This document shows, one piece after another, positions 21,001-32,632 of a stretch of DNA of 64,000 nt (position 1 is its first letter; each line of letters opens with the position of its first letter). The notes under the pieces are model-generated. The model saw nothing but the letters and a program-made list of their open reading frames with translations, was not told where the DNA came from and ran no database searches. A program made the translations under genes and the position numbers. This DNA is from Isoetes taiwanensis (Eukaryota; Streptophyta; Lycopodiopsida; Isoetales; Isoetaceae), in the NCBI GenBank assembly GCA_021234155.1, contig JAJEKV010000004.1, forward strand, positions 6,886,109-6,950,108, given 5' to 3'.

Positions 21001-24000
21001 GACTCAGGTTTGCCAGTCGGAGCATCAACTATTCGACCACTTTTTTCCAGCATCATCCTCGGCAGAAATATTAAATCTTGCTGCATTAACTGATCCATTG
21101 TAAGGCGCTAATTTCATATGGGGTACAGTTGTTGATTGTATATCAACATATTAAGTGGATGAACAAGAAGAACAATGACGTGAGATGGTTGGGCTTACCA
21201 TTGCTTTTTTTCATATAGGTGTACATGCCTGTATGATGCACTGCGCCCCAAATTTATTCATGAGGCTGATTTGGACCTTCTTTGTGAGCTCATTGACATT
21301 CTCAAAGGAGAAGTGCTAGATGAGCAGCTTAGTAGACATCCAGAATTATTGGTGTGCCTTCGTCCCACAATATTGCGCACGCTTGCTGATGTGCAGGAGC
21401 GGCTTATCTTTAGAGCGCAAACATACATGCGGCGGGAGGTAAACTTTTTATCTCCACTCATAAATTTTTCATGCAAAGTGTTTTACTAGCATAATCTATT
21501 TTGGGGTTAGATGGTCGGCACCAAAAATGTTTATCCTTAACTGGGCATTATGGTGTAGGATGTTCATAGGATAGTTGTCATCTTAAAACATACCAACTAA
21601 CCCATACAAAGCCATTGAGGAAGATACTCCTCTACATCTTGGATGTAGGGTACGTAGTTGAAGCCAGTTGTCTAGTTGACTAATTGAATTGACAAGATTG
21701 GAAAAGATTTGAGTTTTGGACAGAAATGCCAACTGGAACTGGCCTTTTCGTTCCTTTAGATTTCAAGAAATAAATCAATTCTGCCGCGAAATAATGCATT
21801 CTAAATACATTGCCTTACGTATCATGATTTACCTACCAGAACCCCATCTCTATATACAGCCGGCAACTAATTTGCGCAGGGCAGATGTTGATTTGGAGCA
21901 AGACTAACCTAAAATTTCCTCGCAGCTTCAAGCAGCCGGCTTGGTAGGAGCAAGTCACAGTGCAAGTTGGGGAAGAAGGGCAATTGTACTGATTTGCAGC
22001 TTGTTGAAGGAGTGAATGAGGTGCAGGGAGGAGTCATGGAAATAAAATAATTTGTTTCCTGTTTTGGGCATTAATTTGGCAATTGATCCGGCTGCAAGTG
22101 CCAATTGTGATTGCATGTATGGTGGGGTGTGCATTTTTGCCTGTCATCTGAACACTCTAGAATGGATATTAGCTTGCCCATTGTAAAGTCTCAAAAATAA
22201 AATCAAAAGAACTTTCTCACATAACAAAAAGTAGGAACAGACTTATTTGGAAAACTTTGATGTCCCTCTTGCATGTACAGTGGGACGGTGGAGTTTGCTT
22301 ATGTATACCCTCATGCATACAGGGACTTGGGACATTCTAGTGTCCCCATCTACAGTATGTCCCATGGGCCACTATATATGATGACATGGGAAGGCTACAC
22401 TGTACATGGGAACACTGGAATGTTCCACTCGACATGGGGTCACTAGAATGTCTTAAAAATTGCAACTTGAAAGTGATATTTGACTGGGCTTAATCTGCAT
22501 ATGATTTGTGTGATCATATCGGAGTTGCTGGAGTGGTGGTGCCGTACATACTGTATATAAATCTCCCACTCCTGCTGACTTGGGCCCTTGGGGACACTGG
22601 AATGTCCCATTGGAACGTCTCACTTCTTTACATGGGGACATTTTTAGTAGTTTCATATGGATATTATTTGAGCATGTAAGCTAAGACACAAAAATAGTCA
22701 ACTTGTTATAGCTGACTGCACCTTTTAATCTTGAACATAACCTTCACATTAGTATCTGATTGGAGTGGGTTGCATGGCTCGGTGAACTTTTGTTGAAATT
22801 TATAGTAGTTATTGGCATCCTTACAGGGTGCAAGCATGCAGGTATAACTGTACATCATTTATCTCAAGAATGAACACATGGGTTTATTGACATCACTTCA
22901 TAGGGAATTGCTAATCTTCCTCCCAATCCCTTTTTGAACCAGGTTATTCAGCGTGTTAACAATGAGAAATATATCTTTATCCTGTACATTAGTATTGTAG
23001 ACACGAAATTTTTTCCTCTGAAAGCTATATTATGGCACATGGTTGTATTGTCCACATAGTTATGTGTAGATATTTTAGATAGTTGGCATGTTAAGTCATG
23101 AATGTGCTTATCTTGGTTCCTTTGATTACAAATTTTTTCTATCAGTATCATGGGATAGAGACAACGTTTAGTTTTATGTTAAATTTGGCCTATTGGAGCC
23201 AAAGAGAGGCATCTAGAAGAAGCCTGAACCACAAAACTATTCCAAGTATTAACAGCTGACATATTTGTCTCTTTGGCAATTTGCTGCTTGTTCTTGTTTC
23301 CACGAACCACCACAAGAAAAAAAGACTTCTTGAATCCTTGATGTCTATGGAAGATAGATGGGGTCTACGAGACCGATAATGCATCAGCCAAGTATGTGCA
23401 GCTAGCAGCAAGTAATGCGCATGTCAGTAACATGTAACGTAGATACTAAATAAAATCGAGATATTGAAGATTAAACTCGTTTTCTCTAGCATCTGGGAAA
23501 GCATTTTGCAAGATTTTTTTTCTTTAGGGATGCAATGTATTTTTTATGTTTTTTGCCAGCCAGGAAAGTTGCAAATTTATAGGTTCACTTACACTCTTTG
23601 CACCCAAATTCAGATTTATTAATCGAGTTTAATATGCTCAATGAGCAATCTGCAGGTTGCAAACTATCTCCCAACACAGGAAGACATAGACTATCCACAA
23701 AAATTAGAACAAGTCTCAGCTTCAGATGATAATGAGGTTTTTGACTGTTTGTGCCATTTCCTTTGATCTGTTATCTGGCACTTTGTGTTACGCCTACCAA
23801 ATTCAAATCTTATGCAGGAAGAACACGAGGGCAAGGACATATATGATGTGCAATATCCTCCATTGGAAAAAACTCTAGCTTGTTTAGCAAAGCTTTACCG
23901 TTGTGTTGAACCAGCAATTTTTACTGGCCTTGCACAGGTACGTGAGAGAGTGGCACTTCTGGTCACAGTTGAGCTATCCATTATTTCTCATATGCCATTG

Positions 24001-25273
24001 TTCATCGCAGGAGAGCATTGGAGTATGTTCAGTGTCTATTCAGGTGCAGTGTTCTTTTATTCTCAGGTTCTTAAAGGTGCAGCCAGCAGTATTCTAATCT
24101 GTCTCCATTAATAGCTCAGCGGGCCAGCAAACTCATAAACAAAAAAGCATCTCCGATGGATGGGCAGCTTTTCCTGATTAAACACCTCCTTATTTTACGA
24201 GAACAAGTTGGTCTTCTTCTTGTTATTAAAATTGATATGCTGTTGAAGATATGCATGTATTTAGTTCTGACGAACTCCTGTCCAGATCGCTCCATTTGAC
24301 ATAGATTTTGCAGTCACGCACAAAGAGCTGGATTTTGCACATTTGCTGGTCAGCACTATTTGATGCTCATTAAGAGCTTTTGCAGTTAGTATTTAATTTG
24401 ATTACTTGACAACCTCAGGAACATCTTCGGCGCATTCTTCGGGGTCAAGCATCTTTGTTTGACTTTACTAGTAGGACGTCATTGGCTCGTACACTCTCAC
24501 CACGTGTGCTGGAAAGTCAAGTTGATGCAAAAAAGGTTATAGGTGCTTGGAACTCTGTCTATTGCCTTAAGTACTCAGCATTAACTAACACAATTAATAT
24601 TATTTTCTGGTAGGAGTTGGAAAAGAACTTAAAGACCACCTGTGAACAGTTCATCATGTCAGTGACCAAGCTTATAGTCGAACCAATGCTCTCTTTTATG
24701 ACAAAGGTATGAACTGTGTCTTTTATTGGCTAGGGAAGAATTTGAAGGTAATTTGGCATACCTTGATGTAGGTGACTGCTGTAAAAGTCACAAAAGCCTC
24801 TTCACTTCATGTGGATGGGACGAAATCCTTGAAAGATCAGGCTTTTGCAGCGCCGGAAAAGGTTGCAGAAATGGTCTCTAAGGTTGGTGAGAAGCTCATG
24901 TAGGTATCTGGTTATTTTCTTACATTGTATTGAACTACACTGTCCCTGCTATGCATTTCAGGTTGATGTCGCCCTGAAGGAAGAGTTGCCTATGGTAGTC
25001 CTTAAGATGAAATTGTATTTGAGAAACCCTTCAACTCGGGGTATTTTATTCAAGCCTATCAAGTATGAGTTCTTTCTGTTTTCTGTTTGGTTACGCAATA
25101 AAATCTTTTGTTTTCTCATTCTGATATTGGCTAATGCTCCCAGATCAAACATTTTGGAAGCACATGAACAGGTTCTTGCAGTTATCAACTCTGAGTACTC
25201 TATAGAGGATGTTAACATGATACATGCTCGAGATCAGTCTTCCTTACAGGAGTACCTTGATAGTCTTTCTTAG
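18039..25273 (+). CDS. COG3: Conserved oligomeric Golgi complex subunit 3 (COG3)
   Basis: Twenty-five exons join into an uninterrupted frame of about 773 codons: 18039-18116, 18236-18319, 18420-18515, 18581-18625, 18710-18784, 18858-18953, 19214-19291, 19403-19488, 19553-19619, 20054-20116, 20387-20494, 20576-20680, 20760-20852, 21008-21099, 21219-21438, 23656-23736, 23818-23937, 24011-24043, 24120-24206, 24286-24348, 24419-24535, 24614-24706, 24772-24882, 24962-25062, 25144-25273. The product matches plant COG3 throughout: [11 protein letters not shown] at the start, [15 protein letters not shown] and [10 protein letters not shown] in the Sec34 coiled-coil region, [25 protein letters not shown]-like MDGQLFLIK, and [13 protein letters not shown] near the end. 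COG is the peripheral Golgi tether for intra-Golgi retrograde vesicles. Introns are GT-AG except one GC-AG (19,620). Intron 15 is unusually long (2.2 kb). Length fits the ~780-aa plant family, and the gene looks functional. Confidence 0.95.
22329..22608. repeat. Three perfect palindromes in COG3 intron 15
   Basis: GGGACA-TTCTAG-TGTCCC (22,329-22,346), GGAACA-CTGGAA-TGTTCC (22,409-22,426) and GGGACA-CTGGAA-TGTCCC (22,591-22,608) have identical 6-6-6 geometry. The middle one changes both arms together. A weaker relative lies at about 22,435-22,452. Function unknown; possibly remnants of one degenerate repeat. Confidence 0.6.
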
Positions 25274-25633
25274 ATAATGAAGAGGTTGTCAAATGAAATG
25301 ATTTGAGGAGCGAACAGCCAATTACTAATTTAAGCCTTGTCTTGGAATATAAAAAATGATATTCCGTAATTAAAGAGAAGGTTGCAATCACATGCACAAT
25401 AGATGATCAAACGCATTGGATTTGCAGGTTTAAATTGTTCAGAAACTCTTTCATGAGGGTATATACAGCAATCTGTCTTTGAGTGGCTCTTTAGATTAAT
25501 GCCTAATCTCACCTATCTCACTACGAGAGAATCCCCAGAAAACATCATCCAAGCCTCGCTGGGTTAATCTTGCGTGCTCATGATTTATTCTACTAAATGA
25601 TGCATATTGGCATTCCAGTATCATAAATATTAC
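25274..25633. other. COG3 3' flank
   Basis: This is presumably COG3 3' UTR followed by intergenic DNA. No canonical AATAAA is seen close to the stop; AT-rich words such as AATATAAAAAATG occur near 25,347. No other feature is seen. Confidence 0.4.
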
Positions 25634-25638
25634 ATGAT

Positions 25639-25819
25639 TGTTAGAGAATGACGTGACATGTCACTACTCTTAGATGACTAGGCATGCCACATATGTTGCT
25701 GACATGGCTCTTCTATAAAGCCATAGTCACGCTTTATAGTTCTTTATCCAGTTCACTCATAGCCTAGCTATATCGTGTATCTCTTTCATTCTAGCATACA
25801 TGCATACAGGGTTTCTTCA
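25639..25819 (+). repeat. 5' LTR (181 bp) of the compact element
   Basis: Begins TGTTAGAGAATGACG and ends GGGTTTCTTCA. Differs from the 3' LTR only at the third base and at two internal C/T sites. Confidence 0.93.
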
Positions 25820-25832
25820 TGGTATCAAAGCC
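25820..25832 (+). promoter_or_regulatory. Primer binding site (initiator-Met tRNA)
   Basis: TGGTATCAAAGCC abuts the 5' LTR. It matches the usual TGGTATCAGAGCC with one change. Confidence 0.9.
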
Positions 25833-25939
25833 AGAATGCAGGATGAGATGAGTGCCGGAGTATAGCAGGTGGGATCAGAACGTGGTATCGGGTCTGATCA
25901 GAGGAACTTGTATCACTTTTCTTGCCTTGTGCAATAGTT

Positions 25940-26530
25940 AGTCTAGAACGGGTCTAGAACGTGCTGCGGGTCTAGAACGGGTCTAGAATGAAAGCTCGAG
26001 AAATCTCTGCAAAGATTCCGCTAATCTTGCAAGATTCTTCGTCTGGTTAGGTCTATTTCTTGCTACGATTTGCAAGGAAGGGTCGGATCTGATGTTAAGG
26101 AGAAGAGATTTAGTTGTGTAGTTTGGGCGAGCATCTGAGGCGTTTGAAAGACTCGTGCAAAGATATTTTGCAGGCGGATTTGTGCAGAATTTGTAAAGTT
26201 GGAAACATATTGCATGGCTATTTTGGTTCGTGGCTTATTTGGAATACAAGCAAAAGGTGCATTCTATTTTTGTTGATCGGGTAAATAAAAACCTAAAAAG
26301 GACAGTGATACGTTGGGAAACGGATAAAGTCTAGATTACATGTCGAGATCTTGCATGAGTTTGGTCGCATTTGGAGTTATGGCAGAGGGGAACCGGATTT
26401 AAGCACTGCTGGATAAGGAGCTGCCGTTGACTGCAGAATCTCTTCAGATTGAGTGGCAATCCGGATATAGATTGGCTTTGGATCTGGAATTGGCTTTGGA
26501 TCCGGATATAGATTGGCTTTGAATCTGGTA
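25940..26530 (+). repeat. Short repeats in the leader of the compact element
   Basis: GGGTCTAGAACG-type units occur about four times at 25,945-25,990, and a GGATATAGATTGGCTTTG(G/A)ATC unit recurs at 26,463-26,525. A CACAGGG(CA)TAGACTGGGAG motif also recurs near 26,685 and 26,735. This non-coding leader might contain packaging or dimerisation structure, but nothing specific is identified. Confidence 0.5.
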
Positions 26531-27084
26531 TACTTCTTGCTATGATTTTGTAAGAAAGAGTTGCAAAATTTTCATCGAGATTGGTGGATATGTACATTTT
26601 ACGGTTATAGAGAGCCGGATTTGAGGTGCAGATTCATTTGATATCAATCTTGTTTGGACTGGGAATCTTGTAGATGGTGCAAACACAGGGCTAGACTGGG
26701 AGTCTTGACAATTGGACAAAATTGTGCAAGCACAGGGCATAGACTGGGAGTTTTGCAAATCTGACAGGTACAGTGCCAGGGTCGGTGGTGATTTCTCAAG
26801 ATTGGCTTGATTTGCGCGAGCGGATATTGGTGGATCTGAAGATCTGGAGTCTCCTTTTATTGAGTTCTCGTGTTTTTTTTTTTTTCTGGTTCTCGTGTTC
26901 TTGGACTATTTGAGGTTCTGGATTATTTGAGGTTTGGTCCAGATTTGGAGTTTGTTCCTTGGAAGTCATCAAATCCCTGATCATCAAGATTTGTGTGAGA
27001 TTTCTTCCTTCTTGCTACGCTTCAGTCTTGTCAGACTTGTGCTATTGTAGATGTGATATAACTGTGTTGCTAGAGAATCTAATC

Positions 27085-27643
27085 ATGGTCTATTTTACTT
27101 CTCAGTCTGCTAGGCAGCTTTATCAGATTATAGCTCCTCTGAAAGGTAAGGTCTTAACCATTCATAACTACGAAGAATGGAGATCTCAAATGACCTGGTC
27201 ATTGATATCCCAAGGCATGTGCCATGTTGTTGGAGGAAATAATCTTTTAGCTACTCTTCGATGAAGAAGACGCAGTTTACAGATCTATAATGTTGACCAT
27301 TGATGCTACTTTACAATCAGGGGTTTTGCAAAGATCATTCCTTACTGCCAAGGAGTTGTGGGATTATCTAAGGTTTCAATTTGGACAGAGCCATAACCAA
27401 GACTTACGTCATGCTAATTATTCCCTTCCACTTGGTGATGCTAGGGATGAGGTTGCAATTATGGCAGCCATGATAGCTGACACAGATGTTCATCAAGAAG
27501 ATATTCCTGATACATTTCGCCATGATGATTACAAAATTGTGGAAAACCTTGGAGAAGGGCAAGCTGCATGGATCAAACAAGAGCATACTATGTCTAATGA
27601 AGATAATGTTCAAGATATTAGTCCATCTTCTATGTCGACATAG
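27085..27643 (+). pseudogene. Gag-like remnant of the compact element
   Basis: The frame opens MVYFTSQSARQLYQI and includes NYEEWRSQMTWSLISQG, an N-terminal signature of copia-type Gag (a Trp-containing block before the UBN2-like region). It stops at 27,262, and the downstream frame (from about 27,250) continues with DEEDAVYRSI, TIDATLQSGVLQ and TAKELWDYLRFQFGQ, also typical of copia Gag. One frameshift therefore separates the halves. No CCHC knuckle follows. Gag would form the particle; this copy is inactive as read. Confidence 0.65.
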
Positions 27644-27820
27644 CAGATTATGCTGTAACAGAGATGTTCTCGGAGTCTTCACCGCTGTATATTGCTCCTG
27701 TACCTGCTCTGCAGGGTGCTCTGATTCAGGATATTTGCAATGAGATAGAAGACGAGCACATGGTAGTCTCATGTTGAATGGAGTGCTGATTTTTACGAAC
27801 AAGGTATACTTTCTGATCTT

Positions 27821-28300
27821 ATGATGGACACAGCTGCTGATGTACCTGTAGGGTATATACGAGTTGCATGTTTTGAAAATGATCACAAATTTACATTGCA
27901 AAGTGCTTCAGAAGAATTAAAATTAGCATCCTTTTCAATGGATCATAAGCAATTTCATATTAAAGAGGAACATATTTCTAAGTTTCCTTGGGTTGATCTT
28001 CATGTTACCCTTCCTGAATTTGGTTCTATTATGGCTCACATCTGTACTCAGCAGCTAGAATTACCGTGTCCACATGATGGAAGGTTGGAGGATCATCCTA
28101 ACTTGAATGATTGTTTGGGATATGTGCCTCATTATGATGAGAGGATGGAGAATCCTTCTAATTTGACTGAGTGTTTGGGATATGTGCCTCATTATGATGT
28201 TGGCGAATCGAACAAGATGTCGAAAATTAGCTACAGCTGTAAGCATAAACAAAATCAAGTTTTATTTGATCTTCACAATTCTGTTTCTAACGAGAGATGA
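27821..28300 (+). CDS. Unassigned ORF A in the compact element
   Basis: 159 codons from ATG at 27,821. No domain is recognised. It contains an internal duplication, NDCLGYVPHYD and TECLGYVPHYD, 66 nt apart, from a direct repeat at about 28,100-28,200. Its stop overlaps the start of ORF B (ATGA). It replaces the pol region expected here and may be a captured or degraded sequence. Not conserved as far as can be seen within this window. Confidence 0.3.
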   Translation: MMDTAADVPVGYIRVACFENDHKFTLQSASEELKLASFSMDHKQFHIKEEHISKFPWVDLHVTLPEFGSIMAHICTQQLELPCPHDGRLEDHPNLNDCLGYVPHYDERMENPSNLTECLGYVPHYDVGESNKMSKISYSCKHKQNQVLFDLHNSVSNER

Positions 28301-28734
28301 TATGGTTTCCTGACAGAAGTGCATTAGCAGCACAGCTTCTAAAGCAATCACTAACACTTGGTATGGTTGGGTTACCTAAGGAGTGTTACGAGTTACAAGT
28401 GCTACCTTTTATGGCGGAAAGATGTTCAAACTGTCAAGTAAAAACATTCACTGCTGAGAATGTTGTTAGTTGTACATGTTTCCAAGATTCAGCAGGGCAC
28501 TTACATGGGTTTAACCTTGGGTTGAAGGCTGAGTATGGTTTATTACAGAGACAAAAGAAGTTGTTTTATACCGCTCCTTGTATTTCCTGGAAAAGGGAAT
28601 GGTACAGAGACCGGATGTTATGGTTTAGCACCAACATCAAGTGGCAGCCATGGTTACTTCTGTGGTTTTGCATTAGTAGTTCTGGTTTTGTTTTCGATAT
28701 TTTGGGTCATGCTAGTCATCAGGGGGGATGCTAG
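28297..28734 (+). CDS. Unassigned ORF B, ending inside the 3' LTR
   Basis: 145 codons starting at the ATGA overlap with ORF A. The frame crosses the polypurine tract and stops at the TAG formed by bases 4-6 of the LTR. It has a cysteine cluster (ERCSNCQ..VSCTC) and a hydrophobic C-terminal stretch. In another frame 28,628-28,735 would encode a single hydrophobic helix followed by RGD, so the true frame is unclear. No family recognised. Confidence 0.3.
   Translation: MIWFPDRSALAAQLLKQSLTLGMVGLPKECYELQVLPFMAERCSNCQVKTFTAENVVSCTCFQDSAGHLHGFNLGLKAEYGLLQRQKKLFYTAPCISWKREWYRDRMLWFSTNIKWQPWLLLWFCISSSGFVFDILGHASHQGGC
28721..28728 (+). promoter_or_regulatory. Polypurine tract of the compact element
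   Basis: AGGGGGGA lies directly against the 3' LTR start TGCTAGAG. Confidence 0.85.
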
Positions 28735-28909
28735 AGAATGACGTGACATGTCACTACTCTTAGATGACTAGGCATGCCACATATGTTGCTGACATGGCTC
28801 TTCTATAAAGCCATAGTCATGCTTTATAGTTCTTTATCTAGTTCACTCATAGCCTAGCTATATCGTGTATCTCTTTCATTCTAGCATACATGCATACAGG
28901 GTTTCTTCA
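28729..28909 (+). repeat. 3' LTR (181 bp) of the compact element
   Basis: Same length as the 5' LTR with three transitions, so insertion was fairly recent on the scale of this region. It is followed by the ATGAT target duplication. Confidence 0.93.
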
Positions 28910-28914
28910 ATGAT

Positions 28915-29080
28915 GTCAAAGTTGCTAGGATATTTAGGTTTCAAGTATATTCAACATCTCTATGAAGATGAGTACTAGAGGAAGCTGCCCTTTTCATCCC
29001 TTTTCAGGTCTCTTAACGCTTTCTAATTTTCTCCAATTACTTGGTAAAAGGTGGAAAGCTAGACTTCACCTTAAGGTCCA
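28915..29080. other. Short intergenic stretch
   Basis: Target-site flank of the compact element. Nothing recognised. Confidence 0.4.
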
Positions 29081-29750
29081 TACTAGACTAATTTTGCACA
29101 GACTAGTTACCCTATTGCCTTGCAGTAGCCAAAGTGGAGGACATGTACAGGCTTTTAAGTTCTACTATGTCGGGAATTATCATTGTATATCGTTAGTAAT
29201 CCCGTTGCCCTGCAGCAGCGAAAGTGGAGGACACGTACAGGCTTTTAAGTTCTACCACGTCGGGGATATCATCATATACTGTTAGTAATCAACTCCCAAA
29301 GGTAAGAGACATTGGCAAGGTTTGAATACATGATCAAATGGACACTTATTTTGGCATTATTAGACTTAATACCAACTCACCCATATTCGTTGGACAAAAT
29401 TTTTGCCTTACATTCATACTCTGTAGGTAGGATTTAATGCCACCTTAAGAAATCTGGAGCTAAGGGGCAACATTAGGGGCATTGCTTTTCCGCCTCACCA
29501 TCCTAGTGCCACTTGCCATGGTCCCATTAATTTTTCTAGTTCTTGTGTTTATGGTCCATACTAGACTAATCTTGTACAGACTAGCTCGTTTGTCCCACTA
29601 CCTTGCAGCAGCCAAAGTGGAGGACACGTACAGGCTTTTAAGTTCTACCACGTCGGGGATCATCATTGACTAAACACATATCCGTTGGGCAAAACTTTTG
29701 CCCTATATGCACACTTTGTAGACGGGGTATAATCCCACCTTAGAAAGATA
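29080..29750. repeat. Three copies of a ~75-bp repeat in a longer duplicated unit
   Basis: The motif around CAAAGTGGAGGACACGTACAG, extending to CCACGTCGGGGAT, occurs near 29,125, 29,218 and 29,605. The flanks repeat too: CCATACTAGACTAAT before 29,090 and 29,560, and a GGACAAAA/GGGCAAAACTTTTGCC block at 29,391 and 29,689. Together they imply duplication of a roughly 300-470 bp unit. No coding signal. Confidence 0.7.
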
Positions 29751-30895
29751 GAAAGTTTTACATCCATTGAGACGATCCATGAGTCAGTACAATCAACAAT
29801 AAGCAATAAGTGCACATAGCCAAACAAGGTGCTTAGGTTGCTTGCTAGGCGAAATGGCAAAGGGAGAGATGCTTGACTAGATAGATCTTATCTCTCTTTA
29901 AATCTACTTTAAACCTGGCCAAATATCTCAATTTGCTTCAAGATATTCAGCAATTCTGTTTCTCTCCAATTTATGGATGTAAAATATCTACATGAAGCCC
30001 TTTTATCTCTTTGTAATAGACATCTATTGCAAATTTCTCTCCAAGTTCTCAACTTGCTTTTCATCAATGTTCTCTGTATTTTGAACCTACATCGCCCAAT
30101 TGTTCAAACACATCTGCACGACAAAACCTAAACAAAAAATAAAATAAATTTTTTTATGGATCTAACCTATTTAGACTCAAAATATCGGGACATGAATGTT
30201 TGGCTAGGCATTAAGCTCCTCTTGAAGAACTCCGCGCCTAAGGAAAGAAACCAAAACGAAACTAAACCAATAGCTCAACTATTTGTTGGCGTTGCGAAAC
30301 TTCTCGATGGTATCTCCATTTCTATTATTAGGGCCTTTTCTAATTTTGCCTGCCATAGATGCATAAATAAAGAAAATCTAACACCCTATCCAAACGCCAC
30401 ATCAGATTTAGTTGATGTGGCACTGCAACGTTGATAAACTTGAACAACATGTGCTTTAGATTTTGCAGAAAGCAATTGTTCTAGCATCCCTAACATCTGT
30501 AGTTCGTCAACTTAAGTCAAATAACTAGGTAATAATCATAGTTCCTATAAAACTTAATATCTAAACAGGATATCGTAGATTTGCATAAGTAAACATTCTT
30601 AATGATGTAAATAGTAAATGCTTGGGATCCGCATGTCTACTTATAAAGGTATTGTGTGGTATGAAAATAAAATCCATTGATAAAATTTCACTTCTAAAGT
30701 GCATAATTCTACTATATATTGCTATTGAGGTCCAAAAAAGCAAAGCAAAAATCATGGAAAATCAGCAAGCAATGCATGAATCCTAAACAAAACATCATGA
30801 TCATTTATATGTTATTTCTGATTTATCTAAGAAATAAGGTGGTTTTCAATTGCTGGCCCCAAATTTGAGCAGACTTGATCCAGAAAAATTAATCT

Positions 30896-30929
<34 letters not shown>

Positions 30930-32388
30930 AATGATAGCAAGGGTGAAGCACAGATTATATGCTTGCTTCTAGAAAACAAAAATTTAATTCATCCATGCCT
31001 TTTTTGGACACCCTAGTCTTGCTTGGCTAAGCCCCCCCAAACCATCGGAACATTTGCTTTTAATTCAAATATGCAGTTGCCGACGATTAGTAAATATGGC
31101 AAGTTGTCTAACGCATCAAAAGTATCTTTTGCAAACAACTTTGTCTGCAAATTTGGAGCCTGTACACCAAAGACAATGGATCTGTTTCTTTCCTTATTGT
31201 AAATTTAACAAAGTCTGCATTTGCATAAAAACAAAAAGCCTAAACTTAGCATCTCAAGTGCTATGTGGGTATAAATCAAGAAAGCTACAAGCAAAGAACA
31301 TGTTGGACATGTGTAACCTGCTGCAATAGTATGTGCCGAGAACCCCTTTAAATATGCTTCTAGGCAGGCTGTGTGGAGAGCATCTGCTTATATCACAATT
31401 AACCTCAATAAACTGTGATCCAGATCTAAAAAAAAAAATGTGAAGATCCTTACGTAGATAGCCAAGACTGGTTGTGGCACGCATCTGTATCACTCACATA
31501 AGCTATATTTTGGGGGTCAATAGTAATCTCCTTTAAGAATCCACTCAGAATATGTCCTCACGTGCATAACATATTATAAAACAATTCCCTTTAGAGCCAA
31601 ATTTTGAGAAGGGCAACATAAGGATATTACTAAATCCTAGCCTCAAACTTCGAGATACTCCATTTAATCGATTATTTCTAGAATTGAGTTTAATTCTAAG
31701 ACATTTTGTGGCTCCCAAATCCCAATAGATTGCTCTCTACCTTAGGTGTTGCCAACAATATGATGGCCTAGTAGAGACAAAGTTGTAAAAAGAGAAAGCT
31801 AAAACCTTTCATGTGAATAGAGTTGGAGAAGCCTCAATGTGTAGAATTACATCAAATGGAACAACTATGACTTCATAGCTCCTCAAGTGGACAAGTGCCT
31901 CAGTACCACAACCTTACCACAATCTGCACACAAACTTGCATCTAAAAAGCAATGCGGTGTCACATTGCTCTATTATTGAAGAGATATAAGGAACAAGATG
32001 CTACGCTATAAAAAACACTGGCAATTGAAATTTAGGACAACGGGAGATATTTTAATAAACTCACCTTGTGACCCAGAAGCTCCACATAGAAGTAATAAAA
32101 ATAGGAACCATCCATCAAGTCCACAAAAGGAAGGCTTTACGTTACAATCAATGGCACACCACGAGGTATGTGCAAAAACATAACATTTGCTACAAGACAT
32201 TGTACAAACAGAATACTCTGAATAAAGGAGCTAATAAGACAACTAGCAATCATGTAGTAGGCTAGCCGCCGCACCAAAATGCCAGAGAAAGTGTATTAAA
32301 AACAAGAGCATAGACAATGAGGCAAAAGATTGTGAGGCAGACGTTATCTGTCATAGCAAAATTACTGGAAAAATGAACTATATATTCT
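29751..32388. other. Intergenic region, no gene recognised
   Basis: AT-rich sequence with short frames only and no homology I recognise. It contains a 31-nt poly(A) run (30,898-30,928). Splice-like signals occur but no exon series could be built. Confidence 0.5.
30898..30928. repeat. Poly(A) run, 31 nt
   Basis: Uninterrupted A run, possibly a retroposon tail on the plus strand. No element body was recognised upstream. Confidence 0.9.
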
Positions 32389-32632
32389 GAACGAGGTGCA
32401 CACTAAACTACCTCAGTCGTCGGATCTGTCCATCTTACGGCCTAGATCGTATGCTGGGGTCCTCTGGGTGCCTCTTGTTTCAATTATGGTGATTTATGAT
32501 TGAGGGTGCTACATATTCTAAATGAAGTGCGCCCCAGACAACCTCGATCGTTGGATCTTTCTATCTTACCGCCCAGATCGTATGTTAGGCCTCTCGGTTC
32601 AATTATGGTGATTTATGATTGAGGGTGCCTAT
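32389..32632. repeat. Tandem repeat, two ~125-bp units
   Basis: CATCTTACGGCCTAGATCGTATG...CAATTATGGTGATTTATGATTGAGGGTGC is repeated with changes at about 32,389-32,510 and 32,515-32,630. Non-coding. Confidence 0.75.

Larger units (their letters stand above)
25634..28914 (+). mobile_element. Compact non-autonomous LTR retrotransposon with target duplication
   Basis: LTRs of 181 bp (25,639-25,819 and 28,729-28,909) differ at three sites, all transitions. ATGAT occurs immediately outside each end (25,634-25,638 and 28,910-28,914), a perfect 5-bp target duplication. A Met-tRNA primer site directly follows the 5' LTR and a polypurine tract precedes the 3' LTR. The 2.9 kb interior has a decayed gag-like frame and two overlapping ORFs but no protease, RT or integrase, so the element must borrow these. 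It resembles a TRIM/LARD-type derivative of a copia element. Confidence 0.92.

Noticed and set aside
21900-22060. Possible extra exon in COG3 intron 15 after CTCGCAG
   Set aside because: It contains stops in the needed frame and the COG3 protein reads continuously from 21,438 to 23,656 without it.
28535-28741. Membrane-helix frame near the 3' end of the compact element as an envelope-like gene
   Set aside because: Single short frame overlapping another ORF, with no signal peptide or other envelope features.
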